From: Candidatus Epulonipiscium viviparus
GTDB taxonomy: Bacteria > Bacillota > Clostridia > Lachnospirales > Cellulosilyticaceae
DNA length: 64,000 bases
Assembly: GCF_030708075.1 (NCBI RefSeq)
Contig: NZ_CP117982.1
Location: forward strand, 2,968,672 to 3,032,671
Reading direction: 5' to 3'
The position numbers were made by a program, and so were the translations under genes. The notes beneath the pieces are model-generated. The model saw only the letters and a list, made by a program, of their open reading frames with translations, did no database searches and was not told the origin of the DNA. Positions 27,267 through 38,245 of this stretch are shown here, in pieces (position 1 is the first letter of the stretch; each line of letters opens with the position of its first letter).

Positions 27267-29474
27267 ATGGATAATAAAAGGCACAATTTAATTTTATTGA
27301 TGGGTGGAATCTTTACAACTATTTTTATTGTTTTGGGTACAATGAGTTATAATGTGCGGATAAATGATGAATTGCAAGCATTGACGATGACAGCGTTGAA
27401 AGAAATTTCGTTAAAACAGCAGTTTATTTTAAATGAAGATATAAATTCAAATTCTGAACTACTAAATTTATTAGCAACTACAGTGGGTGCTTCTTCAAAT
27501 ATGGATATTGAGACAACGTTAGAATATATAGATATTGTAGAAGAAATATCTTCCTTTAAGCACATAAATATTGTTGGAGTTGATGGTATTGGTATCACAG
27601 CTAATAATGAAAAAATAGACATTTCAAATGAGCCGTATTTTACAGAAATGATAAACGGAAACTACATTTCAAATATAATCACATCAAGTTTTTCGAATGA
27701 AGATGTTATCATGTTATCAATACCAATAGAAAAAAATGGGGAAATTCAAGGTTATGTAGCAGGAGAATATAATATTTCTAATCTTGAAAGTTTATTAACG
27801 TCTGCTTTTGATGGTCAAAGTTTTATATTTGTACTGGATGCGACAGGAGCAATTATTGCGCAGCATACAAATGAACTTACTCAGCCTAAAGTTAATATGT
27901 TTGAAATTTTTAAAGATCAGGATTTAACAGATAAAGTGCTTGATGCGATTCAAAAAGGTGAATCTACGAATGTAGTTTATACTTTTAATGAAGATACTCG
28001 AATAGGTGAAATTTGTCCAATTGATTTTAATGGTTGGTCGCTAATATACATCTTGCCAGAGCAGGTTATTGATGATTATACTCAAAATATAATGGAACAA
28101 GTAAATTTATTCACTTTCGGTATGGTTATTGTATTAGTTCTTCTTGTATTTATAACTTCTTTTGCGCAAAGGAATACATTTAATACTATTCGTATGTTGG
28201 CTTATTATGATGAATTGACAGGTCTGCCTAATTTAGTTAAATTTAAAATGGAGGCTAATCAACTTCTTGTGGATAATCCAGACAAAGATTTTAGTATAGT
28301 AAAGTTAGATATCAACAATTTTAAAGCCATTAATGAATTATATGGACATGATACTGGAAATAAAGTATTACGTGCATTAGCAGATGTTGTACATACTGAT
28401 GAGATCCCGAACTATACTTACGCCAAGATTGCAGTAGATGAATTTCTGCTCTTGGGACCAAGTGAATTTTTTTCAGATCTAAGTAATGAGCTGAGTTTAG
28501 ATGAGAATAAATTTAAAGAGGCGGTTTCGTTTATACCTTTCCATCATATAAAACTTATTTATGGAAGATATAAAATAGAAGAAGATGAAAATGATATTGA
28601 TAAGATTATTGCGAAGGTTGATATTGCCCACAAAACAGCCAAATCGAAAAAGAACATATATTTTTGTGATTATGATGAGAATTTCAAAAAAACTATGTTA
28701 AAAGCAGCGGAAATAACCAATAAGATGGAAGTGGCTCTTGAGCACAAAGAATTTAAAGTTGTTCTGCAGCCTAAGTATGACACTATAACCGAACAACCTG
28801 TTGGAGCGGAGGCTTTAGTGCGTTGGATAGAAGATAATGGAAAGATGATTTTTCCAGACGAATTTATTCCGTTATTTGAAAGCAATGGATTTATTACAAA
28901 ATTAGATAAGTATATGCTAGAAGAAGTTTGTATCTTAATTAGACAGTGGATCGATAATGGTATAACCCCTATTCCTATTTCAGTAAACTTCTCTAGAGTG
29001 CACATCAATAATCCTAATTTTACTAGCGAAATTAAGGCAATTATAGATAAGTATAATGTAAACACAAAATATATCGAGATTGAGTTAACAGAAAGTACAA
29101 TACTAGATAATGAATCTGAATTAAAAACAATTTTCGAAAATTTTAAAACAAGCCACCTTGTAATAGCGATGGACGATTTTGGCTATGGATATTCTTCATT
29201 AGGGTTTTTAAAAGATTTTGATGTGGACATAATTAAATTAGACAGAAGCTTTTTTAGTTTTGATGCCGACAATGAAAGAAGCCGTATAGTTATTAGAAAT
29301 ATTGTGAAGATGGTTAAAGAATTGGGCGTAGTTGTGGTAGCAGAAGGAGTTGAAACTAAAGAACAACTAGATTTCTTGAAGTCAACAAGATGTGATATGG
29401 TTCAGGGTTATTATTTCTCAAAACCTATTCCAATAAAAGATTTTAATAAAAATATTTTAGGGGCCGATTTCTAA
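27267..29474 (+). CDS. Membrane-bound EAL phosphodiesterase with sensor and degenerate GGDEF domain
   Basis: The 735-aa protein has an N-terminal helix (about residues 8-27) and an extracellular Cache-like sensor of about 240 residues. A second helix is near 280-300, and GGDEF and EAL domains follow. The GGDEF signature reads AVDEF, so cyclase activity is probably lost. The EAL domain looks intact (EALVRW, ELTES, DDFGYGYSS, KLDRSF, AEGVET, QGYYFSKP), so it should degrade cyclic di-GMP, perhaps with GTP binding in the GGDEF part as control. The ATG at 27267 follows GTGGGGGG; an in-frame GTG at 27255 is part of that site. It is a single-gene unit between two terminators. Confidence 0.9.
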   Translation: MDNKRHNLILLMGGIFTTIFIVLGTMSYNVRINDELQALTMTALKEISLKQQFILNEDINSNSELLNLLATTVGASSNMDIETTLEYIDIVEEISSFKHINIVGVDGIGITANNEKIDISNEPYFTEMINGNYISNIITSSFSNEDVIMLSIPIEKNGEIQGYVAGEYNISNLESLLTSAFDGQSFIFVLDATGAIIAQHTNELTQPKVNMFEIFKDQDLTDKVLDAIQKGESTNVVYTFNEDTRIGEICPIDFNGWSLIYILPEQVIDDYTQNIMEQVNLFTFGMVIVLVLLVFITSFAQRNTFNTIRMLAYYDELTGLPNLVKFKMEANQLLVDNPDKDFSIVKLDINNFKAINELYGHDTGNKVLRALADVVHTDEIPNYTYAKIAVDEFLLLGPSEFFSDLSNELSLDENKFKEAVSFIPFHHIKLIYGRYKIEEDENDIDKIIAKVDIAHKTAKSKKNIYFCDYDENFKKTMLKAAEITNKMEVALEHKEFKVVLQPKYDTITEQPVGAEALVRWIEDNGKMIFPDEFIPLFESNGFITKLDKYMLEEVCILIRQWIDNGITPIPISVNFSRVHINNPNFTSEIKAIIDKYNVNTKYIEIELTESTILDNESELKTIFENFKTSHLVIAMDDFGYGYSSLGFLKDFDVDIIKLDRSFFSFDADNERSRIVIRNIVKMVKELGVVVVAEGVETKEQLDFLKSTRCDMVQGYYFSKPIPIKDFNKNILGADF

Positions 29475-29490
29475 ATGAAATTGGCTTTTT
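29463..29490 (+). terminator. Terminator overlapping the stop codon of the EAL gene
   Basis: GCCGATTT / AAATTGGC stem (one G-T pair), 7-base loop, then TTTTT. Confidence 0.7.
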
Positions 29491-29515
29491 GAGAATTTAA
29501 CGAGTGGAGGAATTT

Positions 29516-30112
29516 ATGGACGAAAGTAGTTTAATTAAACGAGCTCAAAGTGGTGATGTTGGGGCTTTTGAGGTACTTATAAAAAGTTATGAAAGTACAA
29601 TTTATCGGATATGTTTTAAAGTTTTAAAAAACGAAGCTGATTCGTTTGATGCTGCACAAGAAGTATGTATTAAAATTTGGAAACAACTGGGTAAATTTGA
29701 AGAAAAATCTAAATTTAGCACTTGGGTATATAGAATTGCAACTAATCAATGTTTGGATATACTAAGAAAGGGTAAGAATAAGAAAGTTGTTTCTATTAAT
29801 CAAAACGAAGAATGGGCTTTGGAACTTGAAGATACAAAGATTAACATTGAAAAGCAAGTGGAAGATGCAGAGAGACTGAGAATATTAAAAAGTGCGCTAG
29901 ATGAATTGAAAAAAGAATACAGTGAGATTATAATCTTAAAAGATGTAAAAAACTTAAGTTATGAAGAAATAGCAACCGAGAAAAATATTTCGTTAGGTAC
30001 CGTTAAATCAAGATTATTTAGGGCTAGGAATGCATTAAAAAATATTTTGAAACAGGACAAGGAACCTTTTAGAAGCTTTTGGCGTCATAATAATAGAAAG
30101 GAGGGGTTATAA
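29516..30112 (+). CDS. ECF-type RNA polymerase sigma factor (SigW-like)
   Basis: This 198-aa sigma-70 family member has only regions 2 and 4. Region 2 carries DAAQEVCIKIWKQLGKFEEK and FSTWVYRIATNQCLDILRK; region 4 carries LSYEEIATEKNISLGTVKSR, the helix-turn-helix for the -35 element. The ATG at 29516 follows GTGGAGGA; an in-frame GTG at 29504 is part of that site. The stop codon overlaps the ATG of the anti-sigma gene (TAATG), so the pair is coupled. It probably directs an envelope-stress regulon; target genes cannot be seen here. Confidence 0.92.
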   Translation: MDESSLIKRAQSGDVGAFEVLIKSYESTIYRICFKVLKNEADSFDAAQEVCIKIWKQLGKFEEKSKFSTWVYRIATNQCLDILRKGKNKKVVSINQNEEWALELEDTKINIEKQVEDAERLRILKSALDELKKEYSEIIILKDVKNLSYEEIATEKNISLGTVKSRLFRARNALKNILKQDKEPFRSFWRHNNRKEGL

Positions 30113-30756
30113 TGAAATGTGATTTGGAACAATTGTCTTTGTATATAGATGAAGAACTTGAACCATCTCAAAGGTTGGAAATAGAAGAACATTTAAAAAC
30201 TTGTGATGATTGTCAAAGTAATTTGCAGTTGTTGCTCGAGATAAAAGAACAATTATCGATGCTGGATGAAGTGCCTTTACCAGATAATTTTCATAGTGAA
30301 CTTATGAATAAAATAGCCCCTAAAAAACATAATTATACAAAATATTATTTATCAGCAGCTAGTGTTTTAGCAATTTGTGTAGTAGGAATTAGTACATTCT
30401 TTAATCAACCTGCAGAGCAAAGCCCTGTTCCTATGATGTATAGCACCCCTCCAGTTGCAGCGAGAAATATTCCAAGTGAGGAAGAGCATCTGGGTAATCC
30501 TGTTAGCTATATTGTGGAATTAAATGCTCCGAATAAAGATGTAGTTGATAAATTACGACGAATTTTAGATGAACAAGAACTAAATTATTTTGACATGAGT
30601 ATTGATGGAGTTCTTCATTATATTATAAATAGTGAATCTGATTATGCTATTTTAGCGGACTATCTTAGAGAAAATGCAAGTGATTTTAATCAAACTCCTG
30701 TGTTAGATTCTCTAATTGATCCTGTGATGATAGAATTAATTATTCATTATCCTTGA
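30112..30756 (+). CDS. Zinc-binding membrane anti-sigma factor (RsiW-like)
   Basis: The 214-aa protein starts with a ZAS/zf-HC2 domain whose HLKTCDDC block gives the H-x3-C-x2-C zinc motif at about residues 27-34. One transmembrane helix lies at about 75-95, with an extracellular part of about 110 residues beyond it. It should hold the upstream ECF sigma factor inactive at the membrane until cleaved. The start overlaps the sigma gene by one base behind AGGAGGGG. The outer domain contains RILDEQELNYFDMSIDG, with no family I can name. Confidence 0.9.
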   Translation: MKCDLEQLSLYIDEELEPSQRLEIEEHLKTCDDCQSNLQLLLEIKEQLSMLDEVPLPDNFHSELMNKIAPKKHNYTKYYLSAASVLAICVVGISTFFNQPAEQSPVPMMYSTPPVAARNIPSEEEHLGNPVSYIVELNAPNKDVVDKLRRILDEQELNYFDMSIDGVLHYIINSESDYAILADYLRENASDFNQTPVLDSLIDPVMIELIIHYP

Positions 30757-30781
30757 CAGAATAATTTAGGTTTGCTAAATT
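30753..30781 (+). promoter_or_regulatory. Promoter of glyS
   Basis: TTGACA, 17-bp spacer, TAAATT with an extended TGC. The -35 element overlaps the stop codon of the anti-sigma gene. The 60-base leader is too short for a T-box. Confidence 0.65.
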
Positions 30782-30841
30782 TATAACAGACGAGAAGATT
30801 TTTTGTCTATGGCAAAGAGTCTTTTTTTTTGGAGGTATAAG

Positions 30842-32224
30842 ATGGAAAAAACAATGCAAGAAATTGTTGCAATAGCAAAATCAAGAGGATTTGTATATTC
30901 TGGATCTGAAATATATGGAGGACTCGCTAATACTTGGGACTACGGTCCATTAGGTGTTGAATTAAAAAATAATATAAAAAGAGCTTGGTGGAAAAATTTT
31001 ATTCAAAAAAATCCATTAAATGTTGGAGTAGATTGTGCAATATTAATGAATCCTGCTGTTTGGAAAGCTAGTGGGCATTTAGGAGGATTTTCTGATCCTC
31101 TTATGGATTGTAAGTCTTGCAAAGAAAGATTTAGAGCGGACAAAATTATAGAAGATTACATGAAAGAAAATGGTGTAGAAGAAATAGTTGATGGCTGGTC
31201 AAATGAGAAAATGCAAGATTATATTAAAGAAAATAATATAGAATGCCCTTCTTGTCATGCGCATAACTTTACCGATATTAGGCAATTTAATTTGATGTTT
31301 AAAACTTTTCAAGGAGTTACTGAAGACTCTAAAAATACGGTATATCTTCGCCCAGAAACTGCTCAAGGAATTTTTGTCAATTTTAAAAATGTGCAGAGAA
31401 CTTCTCGTAAAAAGATTCCGTTTGGTATTGGTCAAATTGGCAAATCGTTTAGAAATGAAATTACTCCGGGAAATTTTATTTTTAGAACTCGAGAGTTTGA
31501 ACAAATGGAACTTGAATTTTTCTGTAAACCGGGTACTGAATTAGAATGGTTTGTAACCTGGAAAAATATATGTAAAAGTTGGTTATTAAATCTTGGAATA
31601 GACGAAAAAAGCATTCGTATGCGAGATCATGCTAAAGAAGAACTTTCTCATTACAGCAATGCGACTAGCGATATCGAATTTAAATTTCCGTTTGGATGGG
31701 GTGAGCTTTGGGGTATTGCCAGTCGTACTGATTATGATTTAAAGCAGCATATGGAGCATTCTGGTGAAGACATGAATTATTTTGATCCGACTACAAACGA
31801 AAAGTATATTCCGTATTGTATAGAACCGTCTCTTGGTGCAGATAGAGTTACTTTGGCATTTTTATGCGAAGCATATTGCGAAGAATCATTAGAAGATGGA
31901 GATAGCAGAAATATTTTTAAATTTCATCCTGCGCTGGCTCCTGTAAAGGCGGCTATTCTTCCTTTGTCAAAAAAACTTTCTGAACAAGCACTAAATATTT
32001 ATAATATGCTATCAGATCATTTTAATGTTGAATATGATGAAGCTGGATCTATTGGCAAAAGATATCGTAGGCAAGATGAAATTGGAACTCCATTTTGCAT
32101 CACATATGATTTTGATTCTAAAGATGATAATTCGGTTACAATTCGTGATAGAGATTCTATGAAGCAAGAACGTATAAATATAAATGGAATATTGAAATAT
32201 ATTACAAAAAAAATAGATAATTAA
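30842..32224 (+). CDS. glyS: Glycyl-tRNA synthetase, single-chain alpha2 type
   Basis: The 460-aa class II enzyme charges tRNA-Gly. It is the eukaryote/archaeon-like homodimeric form, not the bacterial alpha2beta2 form, as is common in clostridia. Motif 1 region [20 protein letters not shown] is at the N-terminus, motif 2 is [20 protein letters not shown], and motif 3 is [12 protein letters not shown]. The C-terminal anticodon-binding domain starts near residue 360 and ends [14 protein letters not shown]. The ATG at 30842 follows TTGGAGG; an in-frame start about 13 codons upstream overlaps a T-run and is rejected. ppdK follows. Confidence 0.96.
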   Translation: MEKTMQEIVAIAKSRGFVYSGSEIYGGLANTWDYGPLGVELKNNIKRAWWKNFIQKNPLNVGVDCAILMNPAVWKASGHLGGFSDPLMDCKSCKERFRADKIIEDYMKENGVEEIVDGWSNEKMQDYIKENNIECPSCHAHNFTDIRQFNLMFKTFQGVTEDSKNTVYLRPETAQGIFVNFKNVQRTSRKKIPFGIGQIGKSFRNEITPGNFIFRTREFEQMELEFFCKPGTELEWFVTWKNICKSWLLNLGIDEKSIRMRDHAKEELSHYSNATSDIEFKFPFGWGELWGIASRTDYDLKQHMEHSGEDMNYFDPTTNEKYIPYCIEPSLGADRVTLAFLCEAYCEESLEDGDSRNIFKFHPALAPVKAAILPLSKKLSEQALNIYNMLSDHFNVEYDEAGSIGKRYRRQDEIGTPFCITYDFDSKDDNSVTIRDRDSMKQERININGILKYITKKIDN

Positions 32225-32297
32225 GAGCCTATACAAATGATATTTTTTGGTATAAAATATGAAACGACAAAATAATTTTTATTGGAGGTAATATAAA

Positions 32298-34922
32298 ATG
32301 GCACATAAATGGGTCTATATGTTTAAAGAAGGGGATATGAATAAAAATCTTCTAGGAGGAAAGGGTGCAAATCTATGTGATATGACTAAACTAGGCTTGC
32401 CAATTCCACAAGGCTTTATTGTGACAACCGAAGCGTGTACTGAATATTATAACAATGATAAAAATTTATCAAAGGACATAATTGATCAAATTAAGTCATC
32501 TCTAACTCAGTTAGAAGAAATTTCGGGCAAAAAATTTGGAGATACACAAAATCCTCTACTTGTGTCAGTTCGTTCGGGAGCTAGAATTTCTATGCCTGGT
32601 ATGATGGACACAGTTTTAAATTTAGGTTTAACAGATGTTTCTGTTGAAGGATTGGCAAAGAAAACTGGTAACCCTAGATTTGCGTATGACTCATATAGAA
32701 GATTCATACAGATGTTTTCGGACGTAGTAATGGAGCTTCCTAAATCTAGATTCGAAGTTATAATAGATGAACTTAAAGAAAAGAAAGGCGTACAATTAGA
32801 CACAGAACTTGATGCCGATGACTTAAAAGAAATGGTAGTTAAGTTTAAAGAATTTTATAAAAAAGAGCTTGGTAAAGATTTCCCTCAAGATCCAGAGACA
32901 CAGTTACTAGAAGCCGTACAAGCAGTGTTTAGATCGTGGATGAACTCTCGTGCGATAGCTTATAGACGTATGAATGATATACCTTCTGATTGGGGTACTG
33001 CTGTAAACGTTCAGATGATGGTATTTGGTAATATGGGAGAAACATCTGGTACTGGTGTTGCCTTTACAAGAAATCCTTCGACTGGAGAAAAGTTGATTTA
33101 TGGAGAATATCTAATTAACGCACAAGGAGAAGACGTTGTTGCGGGTGTTAGAACTCCTCAACCTATTAGCCATCTAGAGCAAGATATGCCAGAAGTATAT
33201 AAAGAGTTTATGGCGATTGCGAACAAACTTGAGGATCATTATAGAGATATGCAAGATATGGAGTTTACTGTTGAGGATACAAAACTTTACTTCTTACAAA
33301 CTAGAAATGGTAAAAGAACGGCTGCGTCTGCTCTTAAGATTGCAGTTGAGCTAGTTAAAGAAGGTATGATTACTGAAAAAGAAGCTGTTCTTCGTGTTGA
33401 ACCTAAACAATTAGATCAATTACTTCATCCTACTTTTGATGTTACTGCTCTTAAGCAAGCTAAGACAATTGGAAAAGGTTTACCTGCCTCTCCAGGAGCT
33501 GCCACAGGAAAAGTTTACTTCACTGCAGAAGATGCTAAAGCTGCAGCTGCCAAAGGTGAAGCTGTTATATTGACAAGACTAGAAACTTCTCCGGAAGATA
33601 TTGAAGGAATGCATGCATCTAAAGGTATATTGACTGTACGCGGAGGAATGACAAGCCATGCGGCTGTTGTTGCACGTGGTATGGGTACTTGCTGTGTATC
33701 TGGTTGTGGAGAAATTAAAATTAATGAACACGATAAGTCTTTCACTTTAGACGGAAAAACTTATAAAGAAGGCGACTATATTTCTCTTGATGGTTCAACT
33801 GGAAATATCTATGGAGAACAATTAAAAACTGTTGAAGCAGAAATTAGTGGTGATTTTGAAAAGTTTATGAAGTGGGCTGATGAATATAGAACTATGAAAG
33901 TTAGAACTAATGCAGACACTCCAGCTGACGCAGCAAAAGCGGTTGAGTTTGGTGCAGAAGGAATTGGACTTTGCCGTACAGAGCATATGTTCTTTGAAGA
34001 AGACAGAATTAAAAAAGTTCGAAAAATGATTGTAGCTAAAGAAGTTGAAGAAAGAAAAGCAGCTCTTAAAGAATTATTGCCTCTTCAAAAAGGTGACTTT
34101 ATTGGAATATATGAAGCGATGGGTGAAAGACCTGTAACTGTTAGACTACTAGACCCGCCACTACATGAATTCTTGCCTACAGATAAAGCTGATATCGAGG
34201 AAATTGCAAAAGAGATTGGCGAAACTTATGAAAGTCTGCAAGCTACTATTGATAGTTTACACGAGTTTAACCCTATGATGGGTCACCGTGGATGCCGACT
34301 ATCTGTATCTTATCCAGAGATTGCAGATATGCAAGCTAGGGCTATTATAGAGGCTGCAATTGAAGTGAAGAAGTCTAAGGGATATAATATTGTTCCAGAA
34401 ATTATGATTCCTCTTGTTGGAGATAAAAAAGAACTTGAATATGTTAAGGATATTATTGTAGCGGCAGCAGACGATGTAATTGCTAAATCTGGTGTTGAAC
34501 TTAAATATCTAGTTGGTACAATGATTGAGATTCCAAGAGCTGCTTTATTGGCAGATCAAATTGCTGAAGAGGCTGCTTTCTTCTCTTTCGGAACTAATGA
34601 CTTAACACAAATGACTTTTGGATTTTCTCGTGATGATGCTGGTAAATTCCTAGAAGATTACTACGCAAGAGGAGTTTATGAATCTGATCCATTTGCAAGA
34701 CTTGATCAAACTGGAGTGGGTCAGTTAATAGAAATAGCAGTTGAAAAAGGACGCAAAACTAGACCAGATATTAAGCTTGGTATTTGTGGAGAACATGGTG
34801 GAGATCCATCTACAATCGAATTCTGTCAAAAAGTGGGCTTAAATTATGTATCTTGCTCACCATTTAGAGTTCCAATTGCTAGACTAGCAGCGGCTCAAGC
34901 AGCGATAACACAATCTAAGTAA
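32298..34922 (+). CDS. ppdK: Pyruvate, phosphate dikinase
   Basis: The 874-aa enzyme interconverts pyruvate + ATP + Pi and PEP + AMP + PPi, used by anaerobes in PPi-linked glycolysis. The N-terminal ATP-grasp domain (about residues 1-340) starts with GGKGANLCDM. The swivelling phosphohistidine domain carries GGMTSHAAVVARGMG at about 452-466 with the catalytic His. The C-terminal PEP barrel has GLCRTEHMFF, MIEIPRAALLAD, the SFGTNDLTQMTFG loop, and LGICGEHGGDP. It has a GGAGG site 10 bases upstream of the ATG. The order glyS-ppdK-dnaG-rpoD is the usual clostridial one, although the dgt gene sometimes found in between is absent. Confidence 0.97.
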   Translation: MAHKWVYMFKEGDMNKNLLGGKGANLCDMTKLGLPIPQGFIVTTEACTEYYNNDKNLSKDIIDQIKSSLTQLEEISGKKFGDTQNPLLVSVRSGARISMPGMMDTVLNLGLTDVSVEGLAKKTGNPRFAYDSYRRFIQMFSDVVMELPKSRFEVIIDELKEKKGVQLDTELDADDLKEMVVKFKEFYKKELGKDFPQDPETQLLEAVQAVFRSWMNSRAIAYRRMNDIPSDWGTAVNVQMMVFGNMGETSGTGVAFTRNPSTGEKLIYGEYLINAQGEDVVAGVRTPQPISHLEQDMPEVYKEFMAIANKLEDHYRDMQDMEFTVEDTKLYFLQTRNGKRTAASALKIAVELVKEGMITEKEAVLRVEPKQLDQLLHPTFDVTALKQAKTIGKGLPASPGAATGKVYFTAEDAKAAAAKGEAVILTRLETSPEDIEGMHASKGILTVRGGMTSHAAVVARGMGTCCVSGCGEIKINEHDKSFTLDGKTYKEGDYISLDGSTGNIYGEQLKTVEAEISGDFEKFMKWADEYRTMKVRTNADTPADAAKAVEFGAEGIGLCRTEHMFFEEDRIKKVRKMIVAKEVEERKAALKELLPLQKGDFIGIYEAMGERPVTVRLLDPPLHEFLPTDKADIEEIAKEIGETYESLQATIDSLHEFNPMMGHRGCRLSVSYPEIADMQARAIIEAAIEVKKSKGYNIVPEIMIPLVGDKKELEYVKDIIVAAADDVIAKSGVELKYLVGTMIEIPRAALLADQIAEEAAFFSFGTNDLTQMTFGFSRDDAGKFLEDYYARGVYESDPFARLDQTGVGQLIEIAVEKGRKTRPDIKLGICGEHGGDPSTIEFCQKVGLNYVSCSPFRVPIARLAAAQAAITQSK

Positions 34923-34930
34923 ATTATTTA

Positions 34931-34960
34931 AAAAGGACATGCAAGTTGGTGTCCTTTTTT
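34931..34960 (+). terminator. Terminator of ppdK
   Basis: AAAAGGAC / GTCCTTTT stem with a 12-base loop running into a T-tract, 8 bases after the stop codon. Confidence 0.85.
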
Positions 34961-35332
34961 GATCTTAAAGTGTTTAGTTAATAACTGTTCTTTTTTTTGT
35001 GAAAAATGAATATTAAAGGCAGATTATAAATATATATAAAAAGAACATCATTTTTAGTATACATAATAATTTGAACTCTAGTCACGATTCTACACTTTAT
35101 ATCATTAACATATATTGTTAAATGAATAAGTTAGATTGTATAAAATGTATATCATATCCAAAATATGGATATATTATATTATAACTAAAAGATTTAGTAA
35201 GGTTATAATCCGCTGAATATATAAAAAAATTAAACTGTTATTATATTTTTCTTTTTAGTTGTCAATACTATATAAGAGAAAAAAGAGGAAATGTGACAAT
35301 GATGATTATATTGTTGAGATAGGAAGGAACAT
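34961..35332. other. AT-rich gap before dnaG-rpoD
   Basis: About 370 bp with no open frame that I can support, no tRNA-like fold and no repeat. It must contain the promoter of the dnaG-rpoD operon; several TATAAT-like stretches are present, but none has a convincing -35 at the right distance, so I do not name one. Confidence 0.5.
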
Positions 35333-37072
35333 ATGTATTTTGCGGAAGATTTTATTGAAAAAATTAGAACTTATATTGATATTGTCTCACTAATTTCTGA
35401 GTACACTAATTTAGTGAAAAAAGGAGCCTCTTCTTATATAGGCAAATGTCCTTTTCATAACGAAAAAACTCCGTCATTTGTAGTAAGTGAAGATAAGCAA
35501 ATGTATTATTGTTTTGGTTGCGGAGTGGGTGGTAATGTAATAACCTTTATGATGGAGAAAGAAAATTTGTCGTTTGGAGAGGCTATAGAAAGTCTTGCAA
35601 TAAGAGCTAATATTCCTCTTGAATATGATAATAGTAGAATAAACAATAATCGTGAGGCTTTTTTTAAAAAAGATGTTATTTTTGACCTTTATAAAAAAGC
35701 GGCACGTTTTTATTATTATAATTTAACTAGAAATACCCCAGAGTATGTGAGGCAATATCTTGTAGATAGAGGGATTAATAAAGACTCTATAAAGATATTT
35801 GGTCTTGGTTTTTCACCGAATTCTTTCAATGCATTATACAAGTATCTAAGATCAGAGGGTGTCACAAATGAACTTTTAGTAGAGAGTGGACTTTGTGTTT
35901 TAAATCATAATAGTGGATTAATTTATGATAGATTTGTAAATAGACTAATGTTTCCTATATTTAGCCCCACAAAAAAAGTAATCGCATTTGGAGGAAGAGT
36001 GTTTGGAAATGAAAATCCTAAATATCTTAATTCTTCCGAAAACTTAATTTTCCATAAAAGTAATAATCTGTATGGTTTAAATTTGGCTAAAATGAAAAAT
36101 CATGAATATTATATATTAGTAGAGGGATATATGGACGTTATTGCTATGCATAGAGAAGGATTTACTAATACCGTGGCATCACTGGGAACAGCATTTACCG
36201 AAAGCCAAGCAAAGCTTCTAAAAAGATATACTGATAATATAGTAATCATTTATGATAGTGATAATGCAGGACAAAAAGCAACTTTAAAAGCTAGTAAAAT
36301 TTTGAGAGATGAAGGGTTTAGTGTAAAAATTTTAGAATTGAATGGAGCTAAAGACCCTGATGAATTTTTAAAAAAGTATGGAAATGAAAAATTACAAAAT
36401 GCCATAACTGTTGCTAACAGTGATATATGGTATAAAATTACAAAAATCCAAATGTTGTATGATTTAAATAACTTGCCTGAAAAAATTAAGTTTTTAGAGC
36501 AAATTTCATCTATTATTGCCAATTTACAAAATTCTATTGAACAGCAGCTATATATTGATGAAATATCAACAAGATTTAATGTAAATAAATCAGCAATAGA
36601 AACAGAAATAAAAAAGAGAATTGTTAATACTAAAGAAAATAAAATTGTCTATGAAAACCATTCTAAGAAAAGCGATATTGAAGTCGATTTATTATCAGTG
36701 CTATATCATACTCCTACTATATATGATAGCATTTCGGAATATGTATTTCCAGAATTATTTACAGAAGGGGTAAAACGAAATATAGCTATAAGTTTAATTA
36801 ATGACAGATCAATTGATACAGCTTTGTTAAATAAAAAATACCCTAATGTAGAAGACCAAAAAATTATCTCCTCTATTATAATTGGTAAAGATGGTATATA
36901 TAAAGAAAAATTTGTTTTATATAAGATAGTTACTGATGCAATTAAGATACTTAACAATGCGTATTATATAGAACAACTGAAAAATCTTAGTGCCAATCCA
37001 GAAAAAATACAACATTTAATGAAACTAAGAAATAGCATAGTGAAATTGAATATTGTTCCAAAAAATGGTTAA
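35333..37072 (+). CDS. dnaG: DNA primase
   Basis: The 579-aa primase makes RNA primers at the replication fork. The N-terminal zinc-binding domain has [11 protein letters not shown] (Cys39, His42) and [11 protein letters not shown] (Cys60, Cys63). The RNA polymerase core and TOPRIM domain follow, with [17 protein letters not shown] at about 263-272, and the metal loop [11 protein letters not shown] at about 306-316. The C-terminal helicase-binding part is short and weakly conserved, as usual. A GGAAGGA site precedes the ATG. It heads the macromolecular synthesis operon with rpoD. Confidence 0.96.
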   Translation: MYFAEDFIEKIRTYIDIVSLISEYTNLVKKGASSYIGKCPFHNEKTPSFVVSEDKQMYYCFGCGVGGNVITFMMEKENLSFGEAIESLAIRANIPLEYDNSRINNNREAFFKKDVIFDLYKKAARFYYYNLTRNTPEYVRQYLVDRGINKDSIKIFGLGFSPNSFNALYKYLRSEGVTNELLVESGLCVLNHNSGLIYDRFVNRLMFPIFSPTKKVIAFGGRVFGNENPKYLNSSENLIFHKSNNLYGLNLAKMKNHEYYILVEGYMDVIAMHREGFTNTVASLGTAFTESQAKLLKRYTDNIVIIYDSDNAGQKATLKASKILRDEGFSVKILELNGAKDPDEFLKKYGNEKLQNAITVANSDIWYKITKIQMLYDLNNLPEKIKFLEQISSIIANLQNSIEQQLYIDEISTRFNVNKSAIETEIKKRIVNTKENKIVYENHSKKSDIEVDLLSVLYHTPTIYDSISEYVFPELFTEGVKRNIAISLINDRSIDTALLNKKYPNVEDQKIISSIIIGKDGIYKEKFVLYKIVTDAIKILNNAYYIEQLKNLSANPEKIQHLMKLRNSIVKLNIVPKNG

Positions 37073-37103
37073 AATAGTAGACGATGAAAGGAATGTGAGA
37101 ATA

Positions 37104-38198
37104 TTGAAAGATGAACTGCAACAGCAACAAAAAATGACATTTAAGATTAGACTAGACCAACTTTTAGTGTTAGCTAAGGATAAAAATGGAGTGTTAGAGC
37201 AAAAAGATATAACCGATGCCTTTTTAGACTTAGAGTTAGAGCCAACAAAAATTGAACAGGTATATGAATTTTTAGAAGCTCAAAGTATTGATATTATAGG
37301 TGAGATTTCTAATATTGAGAACGAAAACCTAAACGAAGATATTATTGATTTTACTTTACCTGAAGGTGTAAGTATCGATGATCCAGTTAGGATGTATCTA
37401 AAAGAAATTGGCAAAGTTCCACTCCTTTCAGCTGACGATGAAATTAAGCTTGCAAAACGTATGGAATCTGGTGATGAAGAAGCTAGAAAGCGACTTGCAG
37501 AAGCTAATCTCAGATTGGTAGTTAGTATAGCAAAAAGATATGTCGGTCGGGGAATGTTATTTTTAGATTTAATTCAAGAAGGGAATTTAGGATTAATTAA
37601 AGCTGTTGAAAAGTTTGATTATACAAAAGGCTATAAATTTAGTACCTATGCAACTTGGTGGATTAGACAAGCAATTACAAGAGCTATTGCTGATCAAGCC
37701 AGAACAATTCGAATTCCTGTTCATATGGTAGAAACTATAAATAAATTAATGCGAATACAAAGACAATTACTACAAGAATTGGGGCGTGATCCACAACCTG
37801 AAGAAATTGCAAGAGAAATGGAATTGAGTGTAAATAAAGTGAGAGAGATTATGAAAATTTCCCAGGAACCGGTGGCTTTGGAAACTCCTATTGGAGAAGA
37901 AGAAGACACTAATTTGGGAGATTTTCTTGCAGATGAAGATGCACCAGCTCCTGCAGAAGCGGCAGCGTTTACTCTCTTAAAAGAGCAATTGATAGAAGTT
38001 TTGGATACTTTGACTGACAGAGAACAAAAAGTATTAAAATTGAGATTTGGTCTAGATGATGGGCGTGCTAGGACGTTAGAAGAAGTTGGGCGTGAATTTA
38101 ACGTTACTCGTGAACGTATTAGACAAATTGAGGCTAAAGCTCTTAGAAAGCTTCGTCATCCTAGTAGAAGTAAAAAATTACGAGATTATTTGGAATAA
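37104..38198 (+). CDS. rpoD: Primary sigma factor RpoD/SigA
   Basis: The main vegetative sigma factor, about 364 aa. It has a short region 1.1 (about residues 1-75) and region 1.2 ([19 protein letters not shown]). Region 2 is canonical ([20 protein letters not shown], then [19 protein letters not shown]). Region 3 and region 4 follow, with the -35 recognition helix [20 protein letters not shown]. The start is uncertain: the frame has no ATG in a good place, and a TTG at 37104 lies 11 bases after GAAAGGA, while a GTG at 37095 is too close to it. It lies 31 bp after dnaG and ends before a strong terminator. Confidence 0.95.
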   Translation: MKDELQQQQKMTFKIRLDQLLVLAKDKNGVLEQKDITDAFLDLELEPTKIEQVYEFLEAQSIDIIGEISNIENENLNEDIIDFTLPEGVSIDDPVRMYLKEIGKVPLLSADDEIKLAKRMESGDEEARKRLAEANLRLVVSIAKRYVGRGMLFLDLIQEGNLGLIKAVEKFDYTKGYKFSTYATWWIRQAITRAIADQARTIRIPVHMVETINKLMRIQRQLLQELGRDPQPEEIAREMELSVNKVREIMKISQEPVALETPIGEEEDTNLGDFLADEDAPAPAEAAAFTLLKEQLIEVLDTLTDREQKVLKLRFGLDDGRARTLEEVGREFNVTRERIRQIEAKALRKLRHPSRSKKLRDYLE

Positions 38199-38228
38199 GA
38201 GAAGTTGTTTTGCAACTTCTTTTTTTTA
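38199..38228 (+). terminator. Terminator of dnaG-rpoD
   Basis: AGAAGTTG / CAACTTCT stem, 5-base loop and a run of at least seven T, directly after the rpoD stop codon. Confidence 0.9.
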
Positions 38229-38245
38229 TAAAGAAAGTGAGATAT

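Noticed and set aside
30757-30841. T-box riboswitch before glyS
   Set aside because: The gap is about 85 bp with a promoter inside; there is no T-box core sequence or room for a specifier stem.
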